DNA from: Paratrimastix pyriformis
Taxonomy: Eukaryota; Preaxostyla; Paratrimastigidae
DNA: 64,000 bases
Direction of reading: 5' to 3'
Assembly (NCBI GenBank): GCA_027972325.1
Contig: JAPMOS010000012.1
Location: 615,501-679,500, forward strand
Positions 48,058 to 60,609 of this stretch are shown here, piece after piece; position 1 is the stretch's first letter, and each line of letters begins with the position of its first letter. The translations under genes were made by a program, and so were the position numbers. The notes below the pieces were generated by a model. It saw nothing but the letters and a program-made list of their open reading frames with translations, ran no database searches and was not told where the DNA came from.

Positions 48058-50400
48058 GGATGATTGGATGATGATGATGATGATGATGACACACTTCCCC
48101 CTGACTTCCATCTCTCTGTATGGCACCCTCACACTCCCCCTCACACCGCGGACCTCTTCTCCTTGAGTGACCACAGGATCTCGGACCGAAGCGAGCGGCC
48201 GAGCTCCAGATACAACCACAGGAGACGTTCCACCAGCGGGTCCGCGAATTGCTGCCGAAGCCATTGCGCTCCCTCGGTCGTGCCCGTCGTGTAGGCGAGG
48301 ATGATCTCCTTGACAGTCTGTGAACACACGGTGTGAATGACAATGGTATGGGTGAATGAATGGTGGAGGGCAACCGTCACGTCCCCACTGACCTCCCATC
48401 GGTTTCCTTCCAGGGCAATCTCGGTGCCGTCGGTCTTGGTGAGCAGATATTCAATCACGTCATAAAAGAAGTGGAAACGCGATTCCGGGGCGTTGGGGGG
48501 CATCCTCTTTGTTGAATGGCGCAGACGAGCGGCCAGCAGCTTGGAGCGCCGGAAGATGTTCGACACCCGCTCGGCCAGGACTTGAGTCAGGCCGGCCGCT
48601 GCCTTGCGCATTGAGATGGTCTGTGGATCGGCTCCCATAATATGGCGGAAGACCCCGTCCACACAGTGTGAGTAGCAGCACCTCACATAGATGAATTGCT
48701 TCGTGCGCCTCCTCAGCAGCTCCCAGATGCCTCCCTTCCGCCCCATGTTGGTGGGACAGCCGTCGCTGACCCCAAAGGAGAGGTGGACATCGGGGGATGG
48801 CCGCTTGGATGATGTCCGTGCTGGGGCGGCCTGTTCGTTTGAGACGAACTGGAACCTGAGGAGGAGGGCCATAGGGCCACCGTATCTCCGGAACATGTCG
48901 TCGTTGGCGAGGAGTGGTTGGGCTGGCATCACATCACCGGCCGGACCCTCATCTTCGTCATTGTCGTCATCCAGGATGGTGCAGTGGGGGACTGCTCCGG
49001 CTTCACCCGGCTCGTCGGCCTCTGGCTCGTCGGCCAATTGCAGCTCTTCGACCAAATCCGGCTCGTCGGCCTCCGGCTCCAGGTCGGGCTCGGGCTCGGG
49101 CACGGGCTCGGCAGCCGGCTCATCCTCGGCTCCGGTGTCGGCATCCTCGACCGTACCGCCACCAACCGGCGCGGGAACTGCGGCGCCTTCTTCAGCTGCC
49201 CATGCCTCCAGCAACGGACGGGCCTCGACTTGAAGAGAGGGTGCTGCGACAATCATGCCCAGGCAGAGAAACGGGTCCGCTGTTGGGGGCACGAAAGACA
49301 GAACGGTGAGCAAAGGCAAGACGTGCGTGCCACATCAACAGAGAGGATCGTTCACCACTCCCATGCAGTCCACCAACGGATTCTCTCTTCTGTGTGTGTG
49401 TGTGTGCGTTTGGGGGGGGGGGGGGGGGTACAGACCGGATGTCCCTGCGGTCCGGCGGGCCCAAGAGCCGTGATCGAAGGTCAGCGTGGCGATGTTCAAC
49501 TTTCCCAGTTCATTCTCCTTTTTGGATATGATAGCCGTTACCTCTTCGTCGATGCGCCTCACTGTCGTTGCGCTGGGCAAGGGGGGCAGCTCGACGGTGT
49601 CGTCGATCATGAACCTGAGCCGGACTGCGTCCTCGACAACCTGCCGATAGTTGGCAGGATTAATAGTCGTGGTGCGCCGCCGCATATTCCTGATCCCGTT
49701 GATCACCTCGGCCGTGAATGCGCCCCCCTTCCGAGTCGTGGGACGCGCAACCACACCGGGGGGCGCCTGCTCAACCGGGGGGCTGTTGACTGCCTCGAGC
49801 AGCCTGCTGGCCGAGTAGCCCTCCAATTTGGTTGCTTTCGCGAATGCATAACTGGTCCCCGAAAACCCCTGTCTTCGGGCCGCAGCATAGGTCCAGTACT
49901 GCTGCAGAGACACCACAAGGGGCGCATCTTCCTCCCCAGGGTCGGGGAGGCCCAGTTGCTCGAAAGCTTCTCTGAACTCTTTTCGATTCTGTACATCCCG
50001 ACGAGGGGGAAAGACAATGAAATAAGGCTGCACCCTGGGCTTCCACGAGAAAGAGATCGAAGAAACTTAACTTCATGCAATGTATTCAAATAACTTCAAC
50101 AATTGCAATTACCTTACAATTACTGACCTTCTCGATGAAAATGTGTGCCACCGTGTGAGAAAGAGCCAAAGAGAGGAAGAACATCAAATTACAACAATGT
50201 TCAACCAGCAGTAACGCTTTCCGTTACCGACCTGCGTAATTATGTTGCTTTCTTTCTTCCTGGTGGCCTGGGAGTGGATGGCCGACCACCTGTTGTAGAG
50301 GTATTGATCGGGAGCCTCGGTCCACCACTCACGCGCAATTTTCCGGAAATCACTCACCGGCGAAGACCCGGTGATGTGAGAAAGAAGTTCGGAGATTAAG
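46245..50400 (-). CDS. Transposase-like protein (hAT-like catalytic fold suspected) with zinc knuckle
   Basis: Exons from the 5' side include FRKIAREWWTEAPDQYLYNR, ALSHTVAHIFIEK, VQPYFIVFPPRRDVQNRKEF, QQYWTYAAARRQGFSGTSYA, RMIDDT-like DAVRLRFMIDDTVELPPL, then an acidic Glu/Pro region, then SFGVSDGCPTNMGRKGGIWE, FIYVRCCYSHCVDGVF (DG-x4-N and C-x2-HC, as in hAT DDE folds), SRFHFFYDVIEYLLTKTDG and AYTTGTTEGAQWLRQQFADP. After an intron with a GAT satellite come QVMKADLWRHFPLTREYGRR and LADLKHCREIAGMILEKIDE, and finally a basic region with KKCGRCGRTGHNAASHA (CCHC-type zinc knuckle). No terminal inverted repeats or target duplications were found. It may be a spliced DNA transposon gene or a host gene derived from one. 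Start and 3' end are uncertain; an Ala/Gln/Met/Pro repeat near 46320-46480 may be its tail. Confidence 0.5.
47764..48090. repeat. GAT triplet satellite
   Basis: About 325 bases of GAT/GATTG(G) repeats inside an intron of the transposase-like gene. The sense-strand donor of that intron is GTCCGC near 48149 and the acceptor is a CAG near 47704. Confidence 0.9.
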
Positions 50401-51007
50401 AAGCGCGCGAGAGGAGAGGGGCAAAACAGGGAAGGAGAAGACAGCGTGTATAACCCGTGTATGTAAGCGGAGTTGGGTGGGGGGTCGTGTTTTGTTTGCC
50501 GGGCCACATCAGTCTGCCCGATCGGCTGTCCACGAAGGCCCCAGACAGACATCTCCATTAGAATACCCCCCTCGCCGGGATCTACGCTGGGAGACCCATG
50601 GAACCGGGCTAACACCCGGTTTTTTCGAGGCGAGGAAGGGACGCGAAAAAGGCCCAATTTTCGTCTGTTTTGTGCGCCCTTCCTGATCCCCCGGAGCTTC
50701 CCCTTGTCCACGAAGTGCCCGAAGAGAGCCACTCTGGGGCTTGCCAGCACCACCCGGGGTTTGCCCCAAGGCCTGCAGGATTCGGGCTAAAGTGCTCGGC
50801 AATGTTCATGTATTTTTTCCCTGTCCCACCACATCGATCCTGGGGCAGTTCTCAGGCATTGGGGTGCTCCGGGAGGGGAGTTTTTTTTGCACTTCCCGCC
50901 TGATTTGCCACCACCGACCCGGCCCTCGGCAGGCCCTCAAACGTACCGGCCGGCATAGAAATCCGCCCGCGAGGTTCTTACCACAAGGTGTTTTTTCTAA
51001 CCTCGAG
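50401..51007. promoter_or_regulatory. Spacer upstream of U2SURP, probable promoters of both flanking genes
   Basis: No conserved frame is visible. It has an ACCCGG-TTTTTTCG stretch near 50611, a T run at 50881-50888 and a TTTTTTC near 50990. The plus-strand gene starts at 51008, and the transposase-like gene presumably starts from the low end. Confidence 0.4.
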
Positions 51008-51957
51008 ATGCACGGGAAAGCACAGGAAATCCAGCGGAAGCTCTTTGTCTGCTCCCTTTCGGATAATCCTTTGACACTGTATTTTTTGTGGGGCAGGCTT
51101 TGGAACATACGAAGGAGAAATCCATCCATGATAAAAAACTTGAAGCCGAGGCAGCCCGCAAAAAAAGGGACGAAGAGGATGCGGCAGCTCTTTACGAGGA
51201 ATTTGTCAAGTCCTTCGATGCCGAGGAGAAGACGAGCGGGACTCGCTTTGTCCGCGGAGAAACCATCGGCGGAACCGGCGGGAGCAGCGCGGGCCCGAGC
51301 GGCGGCAAGTCCGAGCTGGAAAAGGCACGCGAGCAAAGGGCACGAGAACGCCAGCGGCAAGCCCAGGCCCATGAGACCAAGAAGTCCGAGGTCTGTCCGC
51401 TGGCCGTCCGTCCCCTCTCGTGTCCCAACAGCGCCCCCTCCTCGACGTGCGGCTGCGCAGGAGGCGAAGGTGTCCTCGTCGGGCAACAAGCGGCAAATCG
51501 ACTCCTTCTTGGAAGAGATCAAGCGGGAACAGGAGATGCGCGAAGGCCGCGCCAAGGAGCGGGAGGCCTTTGCCGGGGCCGCCGCCCTCCCGGGGGGCCT
51601 CCTGTCGGCCCCGCCCCTGCTGACCGTGCCCGAGGCGGCCGCGGCGCCCATCCCAGGTTCGAGCCTGCTCCGCCACCGCCACGGGGACCGCGCCACGCAC
51701 CGGACCCCAGCCCCTCCGCCCTCCCGGGGATGACCTGACTGACCCTCCCCGGCCATCGGCCCTGCTCCGCCTCGGGCTGGCGGGGCTGGCTGGCTGGCTG
51801 AGCCACCAATTCACTCCCCTCTGCCTTTTTCCTTTGGACCTCGCGTGCGTTGCCGGCTCGTTGCCTCCCTTGGGTCCTTTGGGGGGCCGCCGCCTTCGGT
51901 CGTCGTCATCTCTCCGCCCCCGCCGGCTCCACGCCTGCCCCCTCCTCCGGTCCCCCC

Positions 51958-51989
<32 letters not shown>

Positions 51990-54909
51990 GCTTTTTCCTG
52001 CCGCCTCCGTTTCTTCATCTGTTCCGCCCGCTTCTGGCTGCCTGTCCCCTCACCCTCACCGCCGGGCGCTGCCCTCGCTGCCCCCTCGCTGCCCTCGCTG
52101 TCGCCGCTGCCCTCGCTGTCGCCGCTGCCCTCGCTGTCGCCGCTGCCCCTCGCTGCCCCTCGCTGCCCCTCGCTGCCCCTCGCTGCCCTCGCTATCGTCG
52201 CTGGTGGGCCGTGGGTGGGTCCGGAGCAGCCCCCACGGCTGTGGGCGGGCTCTTCGAGGGGGCGGCCGCAGCCCTGGGGGTGGGGGCCGTCGTGCCCATC
52301 CCGCCCATGCCCGCCGCCCTGATGGGCATGGGCGCGGCCCTGGGGCCCGGGGCCGGGGCCGGGGCCGGGGCCGGGGGGGCGGCCCGCCGGGTGGGGAGCA
52401 GCATCTACGACGACATCGACGAGAGCCTCTCGACCAACCTCTACATCGGCAACCTCCACCCCCAGGCCCGCTCCCTCCCCCTCCCCCTCCCCCCGCCTGC
52501 CCACTCGCCCACTCGCCCACTCGCCCACTCGCCCGCTCGCCCCCGCCCTCCGGGGCTGTCGGCCGGCCGGGGGATGGTGGTGCCGGAGCTGACTGGGCAT
52601 GATGTCGGGCGGTGGTGGCCGTGCGGTGGTGGCCGTGCGGTGGTGGCCGTGCGGTGCGGTGGTGGCCCGGGGTGGCCTGGGGGCGGTGGTGGCCATGGGG
52701 GGCGCAGGTGAACGAGGACGTCCTGACGCAGGTCTTCAGCCGCTTCGGCCCGCTGCACTCGATCAAAATCATGTGGCCCCGCACGTCCGCCCGTCATGCC
52801 CCCTGCCCCCCCTGCCCCCTGTCCCCCCTGCCCCCTGCCCTGTCCCAGTCTGCACGTCCGGTCCGGTGGTGGTCGTGCGGCCTCGTTCTCATTCCGGGGT
52901 CCTGGCGCTTCTGGGCGGTGGGGCGGTGGGGCGGCGGGGCGGTGTGTGTGCGGCCCGGCCGGGGCAGCGACGAGGAGATCCGCCGCCAGCGGAACTGCGG
53001 CTTCGTCAGCTTCATCGCCCGCAAGGACGCCGAGGCCGCCAAGGACGCCATGAACGGTCCGCCCACCCCGCGCCCTGCCACCAAACGCCGCCCTCCGCCC
53101 TCACCCCTCCCCCCCCATCGGGGCGGCCGCCTCCGCTCTGCTCCACAAATTGACCTCGAGTGGTTGGTGGCGGTGGCGTGTGCTGGGCGGGCGGCGGTGG
53201 GGCCTGCAGACGCCGAGCTGATGGGCTTCCAGATCCGGCTGGGGTGGAGCAAGCCCCTGCCCCAGAGCAAGACCAGGGCCCCGCCCATGGTGCGCAAGCA
53301 GGGCATGCAGGCCATCCCTTTCAGTCCGCCCCCGCAGCCCCGCAGCCCCGCCCTGCCGCCCGTTGCCTTGCCCCGCCTGCGGGGATGGTGCTCACTGGTG
53401 GGGGGGCGCGGGCCTGGGGGGCGCAGAGTACGAGAAGAAGGAGGCCCCCGCGGCCCCGGCCCCCGACACGCAGCAGCCGGGCGGCCTCGGCCTGGCCCTC
53501 CCCGTCCGCCCGTCCTCCATCGCCCCCCTCCTCCATCGCCCCCCTCCATCGCCCCCCTCCATCGCCCCCCCTCCCCCTCCCTCCCGTCCTCCCTCCCTGC
53601 CCCCTCCGTCGCCCCGATCGTCCCCGCTGCCGACCATGTGCCCACCATGTGCCGACCACGGGCTTTGCGGGTTGGTGCGGGTGGGTGGGCCTGGCCGGGG
53701 CTGGGGCGGTGGGCTGGGGCGGTGGGCTGCGGTGGGCTGGGTGCAGTCGACCATCCTTGTGGGGGAGCCCGAGGACGGGGCCGCCCAGGAGCTGATCGAC
53801 CGACTGGCGCTCTTCGTCAGCCGGCACGGGTTCCAGTTCGAGTACCTGGTCGTCCAGCGGGAGCGCAGCAACCCCGCGTACGGGTTCCTCTTCGACATCA
53901 ACGCCCCCGCCCACGTCTACTACAAGTGGAAGGCCCGCCCCGCCCCCGCCCCCGCACGGCCGGCCCCACGCCCCCCAACCCCGTCCCACCCACCGCCCCT
54001 CCAGCCCTCCTCGCATGGGCACGCACCCTCCCTGGGCACGCACCCTCCCTGGGCACGCACCCTCCCTGGGCACACACCCTCCCTGGGCACACACCCTCCC
54101 TGGGCACACCCTCCCTGGGCACACACCCTCCCTGGGCACACACCCTCCCTGGGCACACACCCTCCCTGGGCACACACCCTCCCTGGGCACACACCCCCCC
54201 TGGGCACACACCCTCCCTGGGCACACACCCTCCCTGGGCACGGCACGGCACGGCCCCGACAAAGGGACGACCCCGGCAGATCGCAGATGGACTGCCCACA
54301 CTGCCCACACTGCCCACACTGCCCACACTGCCCACACTGCCCACACTGCCCACACTGCCCACACTGCCCACACTGCCCACACTGCCCCGACGGGCACCCA
54401 CCAGGGTCGGGCCGGGACCTGATCGTCTTTGGGGTCTGGTCTGCCTGCTGGGGGGCCGGCGCTGGGGGCCTGGGGGGGTGGCTGCGGCCGCGGCTGTGCT
54501 GGCGGGGCAGGTGTACTCGCTGGCCTGCGGGGAGTCGCGCTTCAAGTGGCGCACGGCCCCCTTCCAGATGTTCGCCGACGGGCCCACCTGGGTGCCCCCG
54601 CCCCTCCTCCCCGTCCGTCGCCCCCCGCCCCGCCCCTCCCCTTCACCCCCTTCGCACGCCCTGACCGGCCCCGCTGTGCATGGCCTTGGACGTGGCCTTG
54701 GATGTGGCCTTGGGCATGGCCTTGGATGGGGCATGGGGCATGGGGCATGGGACATGGGGCATGGGGGCATGGGGCCTGGGGGCCTGGGGACATGTGCCTA
54801 ACGGTGGCGGTGTGTATGGGTGTGTATGGGTGTGTGGCGGCTGTGCAGGTGCACCAGGAGCGGCACCAGCGCGAGCGGGAGAAGGAGCGCCGCCTCGTGG
54901 CCCAGTCCG

Positions 54910-54946
<37 letters not shown>

Positions 54947-57900
54947 AGGGGTCGGGTCCCCCGTCCATCATTTCCTCACGCTCCCGTTTCGCCTCGCACC
55001 CCGGGTGGCCGCTGGGGCCTGGGGTGGTGGTTGTGGTGGTTTGGATAGGGTCGAGGGCCGCCTGGGGCCCGACGAGGGGGACGGCGAGGCGGGCCGGGGG
55101 TCTGGGGGCCACCCCCAGGAGGGCGGCCACGAGGGCCTCCTGGCGGGCCTCCTCAGCAAGGCCGACAAGAAGTCCGCACCCCGCCCACTGCCTCCCTCCC
55201 TCGCCTCGCCCTCGCCCTCGCCCTCGCCCTCGCCCTCGCCCTCGCCCTCGCCCTCGCCTCGCCATCGCCATCGCCTCGCCGGCCCCACCCTCACCACCGC
55301 TGGTTGGCGGGTTGCCGGGCCATTTCATGGGGGGGGGGGCGTGTGGGCGTGTGGGGTGGGCAGCGTTCTGCGGAAGATGCGGCCGCTGACGGAGGCCGAG
55401 CGTGCGGCCCTGGGGGACATGCTCCGCGAGCTGACCCTCGAGCGGGCCGCCATCCGGGCCGCCATGGGCTGGTGCATGGACCACGCAGAGGCCGCCCAGG
55501 ACGTCCGTCGGCGCACAGCCCCCAGCCCCCAGCCCCCAGCCCCCAGCCCCCAGCCCCAGCCCCAGCCCCCAGCCCCCAGCCCCGACATGGGCTCACCGCC
55601 TGGCCGTGCGGTGGTGTGTCACTGTGGGCGTTGGGTGGTGCGTGCGTGCGCGTGTGTTGCAGATCGCGGCGCTGATCACGGACTCGCTGCGGCTGCTGGA
55701 GACGCCCCTGGCGGCGAAGATGGCCCGGCTGTACCTGGTCAGCGACCTGCTCCACAACAGCGGCTCGCTGCTGCAGAACGCCCGGGCCTACCGGAGCCTC
55801 TTCGAGGAGGCCCTGCCCATCGTCATGGAGTCGCTCAACGACCGGCACCGCCTCATTGCCGGCCGGATGACCGCCGCCCTCGTCCGCCAGCGGGTCGTGC
55901 GCCTCTTCCGGCTGTGGGAGGGCTGGGGGCTCTTCCCGCCCGACTACATGCGCGGCCTCGAGGTGACCTTCCTCAGCCGCTCCCAGGCTGACGCCGACAA
56001 CCTCGCCCACGGTCCGCCCCCCCCCCCCCCCCCCCGCCCCCCCCGGCCCGCCATGCCCCGCACGGCCCGCGCCCGCGCCCGCGCCCGGGGGCAGCTCGAG
56101 AGGCGCCCGCACTCAGACTCGCACGGGGGGCCACGGGGGCCATGCGGTGGGGCGGCCAGGGGAGGAGCTCGAGAAGCGCGAGAGGCGCGAGAGGCGCGAG
56201 AAGGGATGGCACGCACGCACGCACACTCACACGGTGGGGGTCATGGGATGGGGCCATGGGATGGGGCCATGGGATGGGGCCATGGGATGGGGCCATGGGC
56301 AGGGGAGGAGCTCGAGAAGCGCGAGCTCGACGCTGCTGCCGCCGCCGCTGCTGCCGCTGCCGCTCCTGGTGGCCCGGCCGGCGGGGCAGCGGCCGGAGGG
56401 GCGGGTCCGGCGCAGGCCTCCTCGCCGCCCCCGAAGGCTGCCCTGGGCCTCGCCCTCCAGCCCGCCCCCCGCCCGGCCACCCGCGGCCGAGGACGCGGCC
56501 CTGACCGAGGGCGAGCGCTGGGCCGGTCCGCCAACATGCCCCGCCATGCCCCGCCATGCCCCGCCATGCCCCGCCATGCCCCCGCCATGCCCCCGCCATG
56601 CCCCGGCACAGCACCCCGTCGGACGGGGCCGTCCTGGCCCCCCTCACCCCGGCCCTCCATCCCATCCCACCCGCCACCCAGACTACGCCACGACCGACAC
56701 GGGCGAGCTGCAGGTGCAGTGCCGCCTGCACGGCCTCTGCGCCATCGGCAGCCGGCACGCCCTCATCGCACGCATGATGCTCTGGGCCCGGTCCGCGCCC
56801 CTGCCGCCCCTGCCGCCCCTGCCGCCCCTGCCGCCCCTGCCGCCCCCACCGCGGTGGATGCCCGCCCCCCGTGCTGCCTTGTGCTGCCCCCCCGCTGACC
56901 CTCCGCGCGGCTCGATTGGGGGGCCGGGTTGATGTGTGGCTGGTGGCTGGGTGGCTGGTGGCTGGTGGCTGGTGGCTGGTGGCTGGTGGCTGGTGGCTGG
57001 TGGCTGGTGGCTGGTGGCTGGTGGCTGGTGGCTGGTGGCTGGTGGCTGGTGGCTGGTGGCTGGTGGCTGGTGGCTGGTGGCTGGTGGCTGGTGGCTGGTG
57101 GCTGGTGGCTGGTGGCTGGTGGCTGGTGGCTGGTGGCTGGTGGCTGGTGGCTGGTGGCTGGTGGCTGGTGGCTGGTGGCTGGTGGCTGGTGGCTGGTGGC
57201 TGGTGGCTGGTGGCTGGTGGCTGGTGGCTGGTGGCTGGTGGCTGGTGGCTGGTGGCTGGTGGCTGGTGGCTGGTGGCTGGTGGCTGGTGGCTGGTGGCTG
57301 GTGGCTGGTGGCTGGTGGCTGGTGGCTGGTGGCTGGTGGCTGGTGGCTGGTGGCTGGTGGCTGGTGGCTGGTGGCTGGTGGCTGGTGGCTGGTGGCTGGT
57401 GGCTGGTGGCTGGTGGCTGGTGGCTGGTGGCTGGTGGCTGGTGGCTGGTGGCTGGTGGCTGGTGGCTGGTGGCTGGTGGCTGGTGGCTGGTGGCTGGTGG
57501 CTGGTGGCTGGTGGCTGGTGGCTGGTGGCTGGTGGCTGGTGGCTGGTGGCTGGTGGCTGGTGGCTGGTGGCTGGTGGCTGGTGGCTGGTGGCTGGTGGCT
57601 GGTGGCTGGTGGCTGGTGGCTGGTGGCTGGTGGCTGGTGGCTGGTGGCTGGTGGCTGGTGGCTGGTGGCTGGTGGCTGGTGGCTGGTGGCTGGTGGCTGG
57701 TGGCTGGTGGCTGGTGGCTGGTGGCTGGTGGCTGGTGGCTGGTGGCTGGTGGTGGGCAGGGTGCGGAACGAGGAGCGGCGCGAGCGCGCCAAGAAGGAGG
57801 CCGCCGCCAGGCGCGAGGCAGCCCTGAAGGCCCTCCAGCAGGCCCAGCTCTTGGCCGAGCTCGCCCCCGTCCGCACTCGCATCCCCCCAGTCCCCCAGCC

Positions 57901-57989
57901 CCTCCGGGCCCCGGCCCCTCTCCTCTCGCCCCGCCACGCCTCGCCCCGCCCCGCCACGCCACGCCTCGGCCCTGACTGGACCAGCCGGG

Positions 57990-58038
<49 letters not shown>

Positions 58039-58847
58039 GCCTGCAGGCCGCCCCCGAGCCCGTGGTGGTGCAGCTTGAGCTGGACGGGGACGAGGCCGCC
58101 CCCGAGGGGGCCGATCACCCGCCCACCGCGGGGGCCGGGACCGCCACCGGCGGCGGGGTGCTGCGGCCCTCGGGGGGCGGCTTCGTCGAGGTGACCCCCG
58201 AGGAGGACGCCGCCCAGCAGCAGCAGCAGCAGCAACAACAACAACAACAACAGCGCCCCGAGCTGCCCCAGGCCCCGCCCACCGGGGGCCTCTCCTTCTC
58301 CATCTCCAAGTCCGCGACATGCCCGGTTGCCCATCCATCTTGCCCATCTTGCCCATCTTGCCCATGTTGCACCGATGGTGCCCGGATGCCCATGTTGCAC
58401 AGATGATGCCCGGATGCCCATGTCGCCCATGTCGCCCACCTCTCTGCCCCTGCTCCTCTCATTGCCCCCGCTCCTGCCTGTGCCTGTGCCTCTGCGTGCG
58501 TGCAGGCCGCCCCCTCTGGCCGCGGCCGGGCCTGCCACCGCCCCGGCGGGCCCGCTGCCCCGGCAACAGGCCCCCGCCAGCCAGCCCCCCGAGGGCCCTG
58601 CGGGGGTGCCCGTCTACGAGCGGGACCTCTCCGACGAGGAGGACCAGGGCCCGCCGGCCCGCCCCGAGCTCCTGCCCGGCCGGCCCGCCATGCCGCCCGC
58701 CCCGCCGCCCACCTCGCAGATCGCCCTCCTCCAGCGGGCCGCCGCGGCCACCCGGGGGGGGCCCCTGAGAGCCTCCCGCAGCAGCAGCCCCAGCAGCAGC
58801 AGCGAGGAGGACCAGGGCCACGCCCACCGCAAGGCCCGGGTCCGGCC

Positions 58848-58878
<31 letters not shown>

Positions 58879-59509
58879 CGGGGCCGGGACAGCAGGGACC
58901 GGGGCCGGAGCACGAGCAGCGAGCGGGAGGGCAGCGACCGGGACCGGGACCGGGCCAGCCGCCCCAAGAAGCAGCCCCGGCCCGCCCGGGGCCCGTCCAG
59001 CAGCCCCGAGGAGGAGGACAACGCGCCCCGGGCCCACGGCCGCTCGGCCCATCGGGAGAAGGACAAGGACCGTGACCGTGACCGGGCCCCCTCGCCCACG
59101 GCCGGCTCATCGCGGAAGCACGCCCGCAGCCGCAGCCGCAGCGCCGACCGGGACAAGGACCGGGACCGGGACCGCAGCCACCACCGCGAGAGCCGCCACC
59201 GTGACAGGGACAGGGACCGGGACAGGGACCGGGACCGCCGGTCCAGGTCGAGGTCGAGGTCACGGCCCAGGGACCAGGAGCGCGAGGCTGACTCCAGGGG
59301 CCGCAGGAAGTCCGTTTGTGTGTGCCGTCCCCCCGTGTGTGTGTGCCGTCCCCCCGTGTGTGCCGTCCCCCCGTGTGTGCCGTCCCCCCGTGTGTGCCGT
59401 CCCCCCGTGTGTGCACCGTCCCCCCGTGTGTGCACCGTCCCCCGTGTGTGTGCCGTCCCCCGTGTGTGCACCGTCCCCCCGTGTGTGCACCGTCCCCCGT
59501 GTGTGCACC

Positions 59510-59559
<50 letters not shown>

Positions 59560-59619
59560 GCGCGGCTCATGGCTTCCCCCTGGGGCTGTGCTGCCCTGCT
59601 TCCTGCTTGCTGCAGATGA
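51008..59619 (+). CDS. U2SURP: U2SURP/SR140, U2 snRNP-associated SURP protein
   Basis: A component of the U2 snRNP and early spliceosome. Exon 1 (51008-51046, MHGKAQEIQRKLF) and a 50-base intron lead to ALEHTKEKSIHDKKLEAEAA and ALYEEFVKSFDAEEK. Then come the RRM (ESLSTNLYIGNLHPQ, VNEDVLTQVFSRFGPLHSIK, MWPRT, RRQRNCGFVSFIARKDAEAA, MGFQIRLGWSKPLP), the SURP module (LALFVSRHGFQFEYLVVQRE, NPAYGFLFDINAPAHVYYKW), SRFKWRTAPFQMFADG, a CID (MRPLTEAERAALGDMLRELT, MARLYLVSDLLHNSGSLLQN, VVRLFRLWEGWGLFPPDYMR), a SAP-like helix pair (LHGLCAIGSRHALIARMMLW), a charged helix (NEERRERAKKEAAARREAAL) and a C-terminal RD/RS region. Domain order equals human U2SURP. At least a dozen introns, many with satellites. 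TGA at 59617 is reached whether or not the last intron is removed. Confidence 0.93.
54014..54385. repeat. Two minisatellites in a U2SURP intron
   Basis: At 54014-54240 lie about 13 copies of a unit near CCTGGGCACACACCCTC. At 54294-54385 lie about 10 copies of CCCACACTG. Both are in the intron after the SURP module. Confidence 0.85.
56935..57752. repeat. Giant GGCTGGT heptamer array in a U2SURP intron
   Basis: About 116 nearly perfect tandem copies of a 7-base unit over roughly 815 bases, with one extra G near its start. It fills the intron between the SAP-like exon and the NEERRERAKKE exon. All three frames are open on both strands because seven is not a multiple of three, which yields meaningless WWLVAGG- and PPATSHQ-type frames. 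Confidence 0.97.
59513..59557. repeat. Long C homopolymer
   Basis: A run of about 45 C in the last U2SURP intron, preceded by repeated CCGTGTGTG(C)ACCGTCCCC units (59320-59512). It is the longest homopolymer in the window; others lie near 54910 (about 37 C) and 63465 (about 35 C). Confidence 0.9.
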
Positions 59620-59988
59620 CCGCGAGGGCCCCGATGCTGCTGCGGGACATGACGACGGTGGCGCCGCCGAGTCGGAGCCCCGACAGGGGACATCACGGGG
59701 GCCCCTCGCCGCCGGGTGGGGCGGCTCCTCCCCGGCCTGGCATCATCTCGCCGCGCCTCACCACCACAGCCCCTCACCACAGCCCATCACCACAGCCAGA
59801 GCCCATCGCCAGCCCCTCACCTCCCACCCTCACCACTCTCTCCCACCCACTCCACCCACCCTCACTCACCCACCCCGCCATCCAAACGCGAAGATCGGAT
59901 CGTGTTTCCATCCACAAAATGGGAGACAGGGAGCAGGGGAGGCAGGGGAGGGGAGGCAGGGAGGGGAGGGAGTCGTTCGTTCCGCCGT
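59620..59988. other. Convergent intergenic region U2SURP / UBA protein
   Basis: No gene seen. It contains a CACCACAGCCC(AT) repeat near 59760-59850 and a GGGGAGGCAGG stretch near 59935-59965. It likely holds both 3' UTRs. Confidence 0.4.
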
Positions 59989-60544
59989 TCACTGCGCCCA
60001 CGGCCCCCCCAGAGGAAGACCGGTCAGGCGACGATGGGGCGATGGGCCTGTATGGGCGGGCGGGCGGGACAGGGGGCGGAGCGCCTGCAGGGGGACCGAC
60101 CTGGGGAGGGGCCGGATGCCCCGCGGCGGCCGCCTGCCGTCGCGCCTCGGCTTCGCGCTGTCGAGGAGCCCCCAGCCGGCCATGCACGCGATCGGGCGGG
60201 TGGCGTAAGGACAGAGGACAGAGGACAGAGGACAGAGGACAGAGGACAGAGGACAGAGGACAGAGGACAGAGGCAGAGGGCAGAGGGCAGGGCAGCGGGA
60301 GGGCAGGGCAGGCAGCGGGAGGGCAGGGCAGGGCAGCGGGAGGGCAGGGCAGGGATGGCGCGAGGGCAGGGATGGCGCGAGGGCAGGGATGGCGAGGGCA
60401 GCGACGGACGGCTCTGCGCTCCTTCTCCTGCTGCACCTTGGCTCGGACGGCCGCCAGGGCCTGCACCGTCTCGCGGGCCTCCCGAGCTTTTTGCTGCCCA
60501 GAGGGGAGAAAGGGCAGTCGGGCGGAGAGGAGAAAGGGCGGTCA

Positions 60545-60609
<65 letters not shown>

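Noticed and set aside
56935-57752. Tandem repeats as a possible CRISPR array
   Set aside because: Seven-base units without spacers, in a eukaryotic intron. The same applies to the other minisatellites.
56871-58078. Long open frames of WWLVAGG and PPATSHQ repeats
   Set aside because: They are products of the heptamer array, open in all frames on both strands because the unit is seven bases. They lie within a U2SURP intron.
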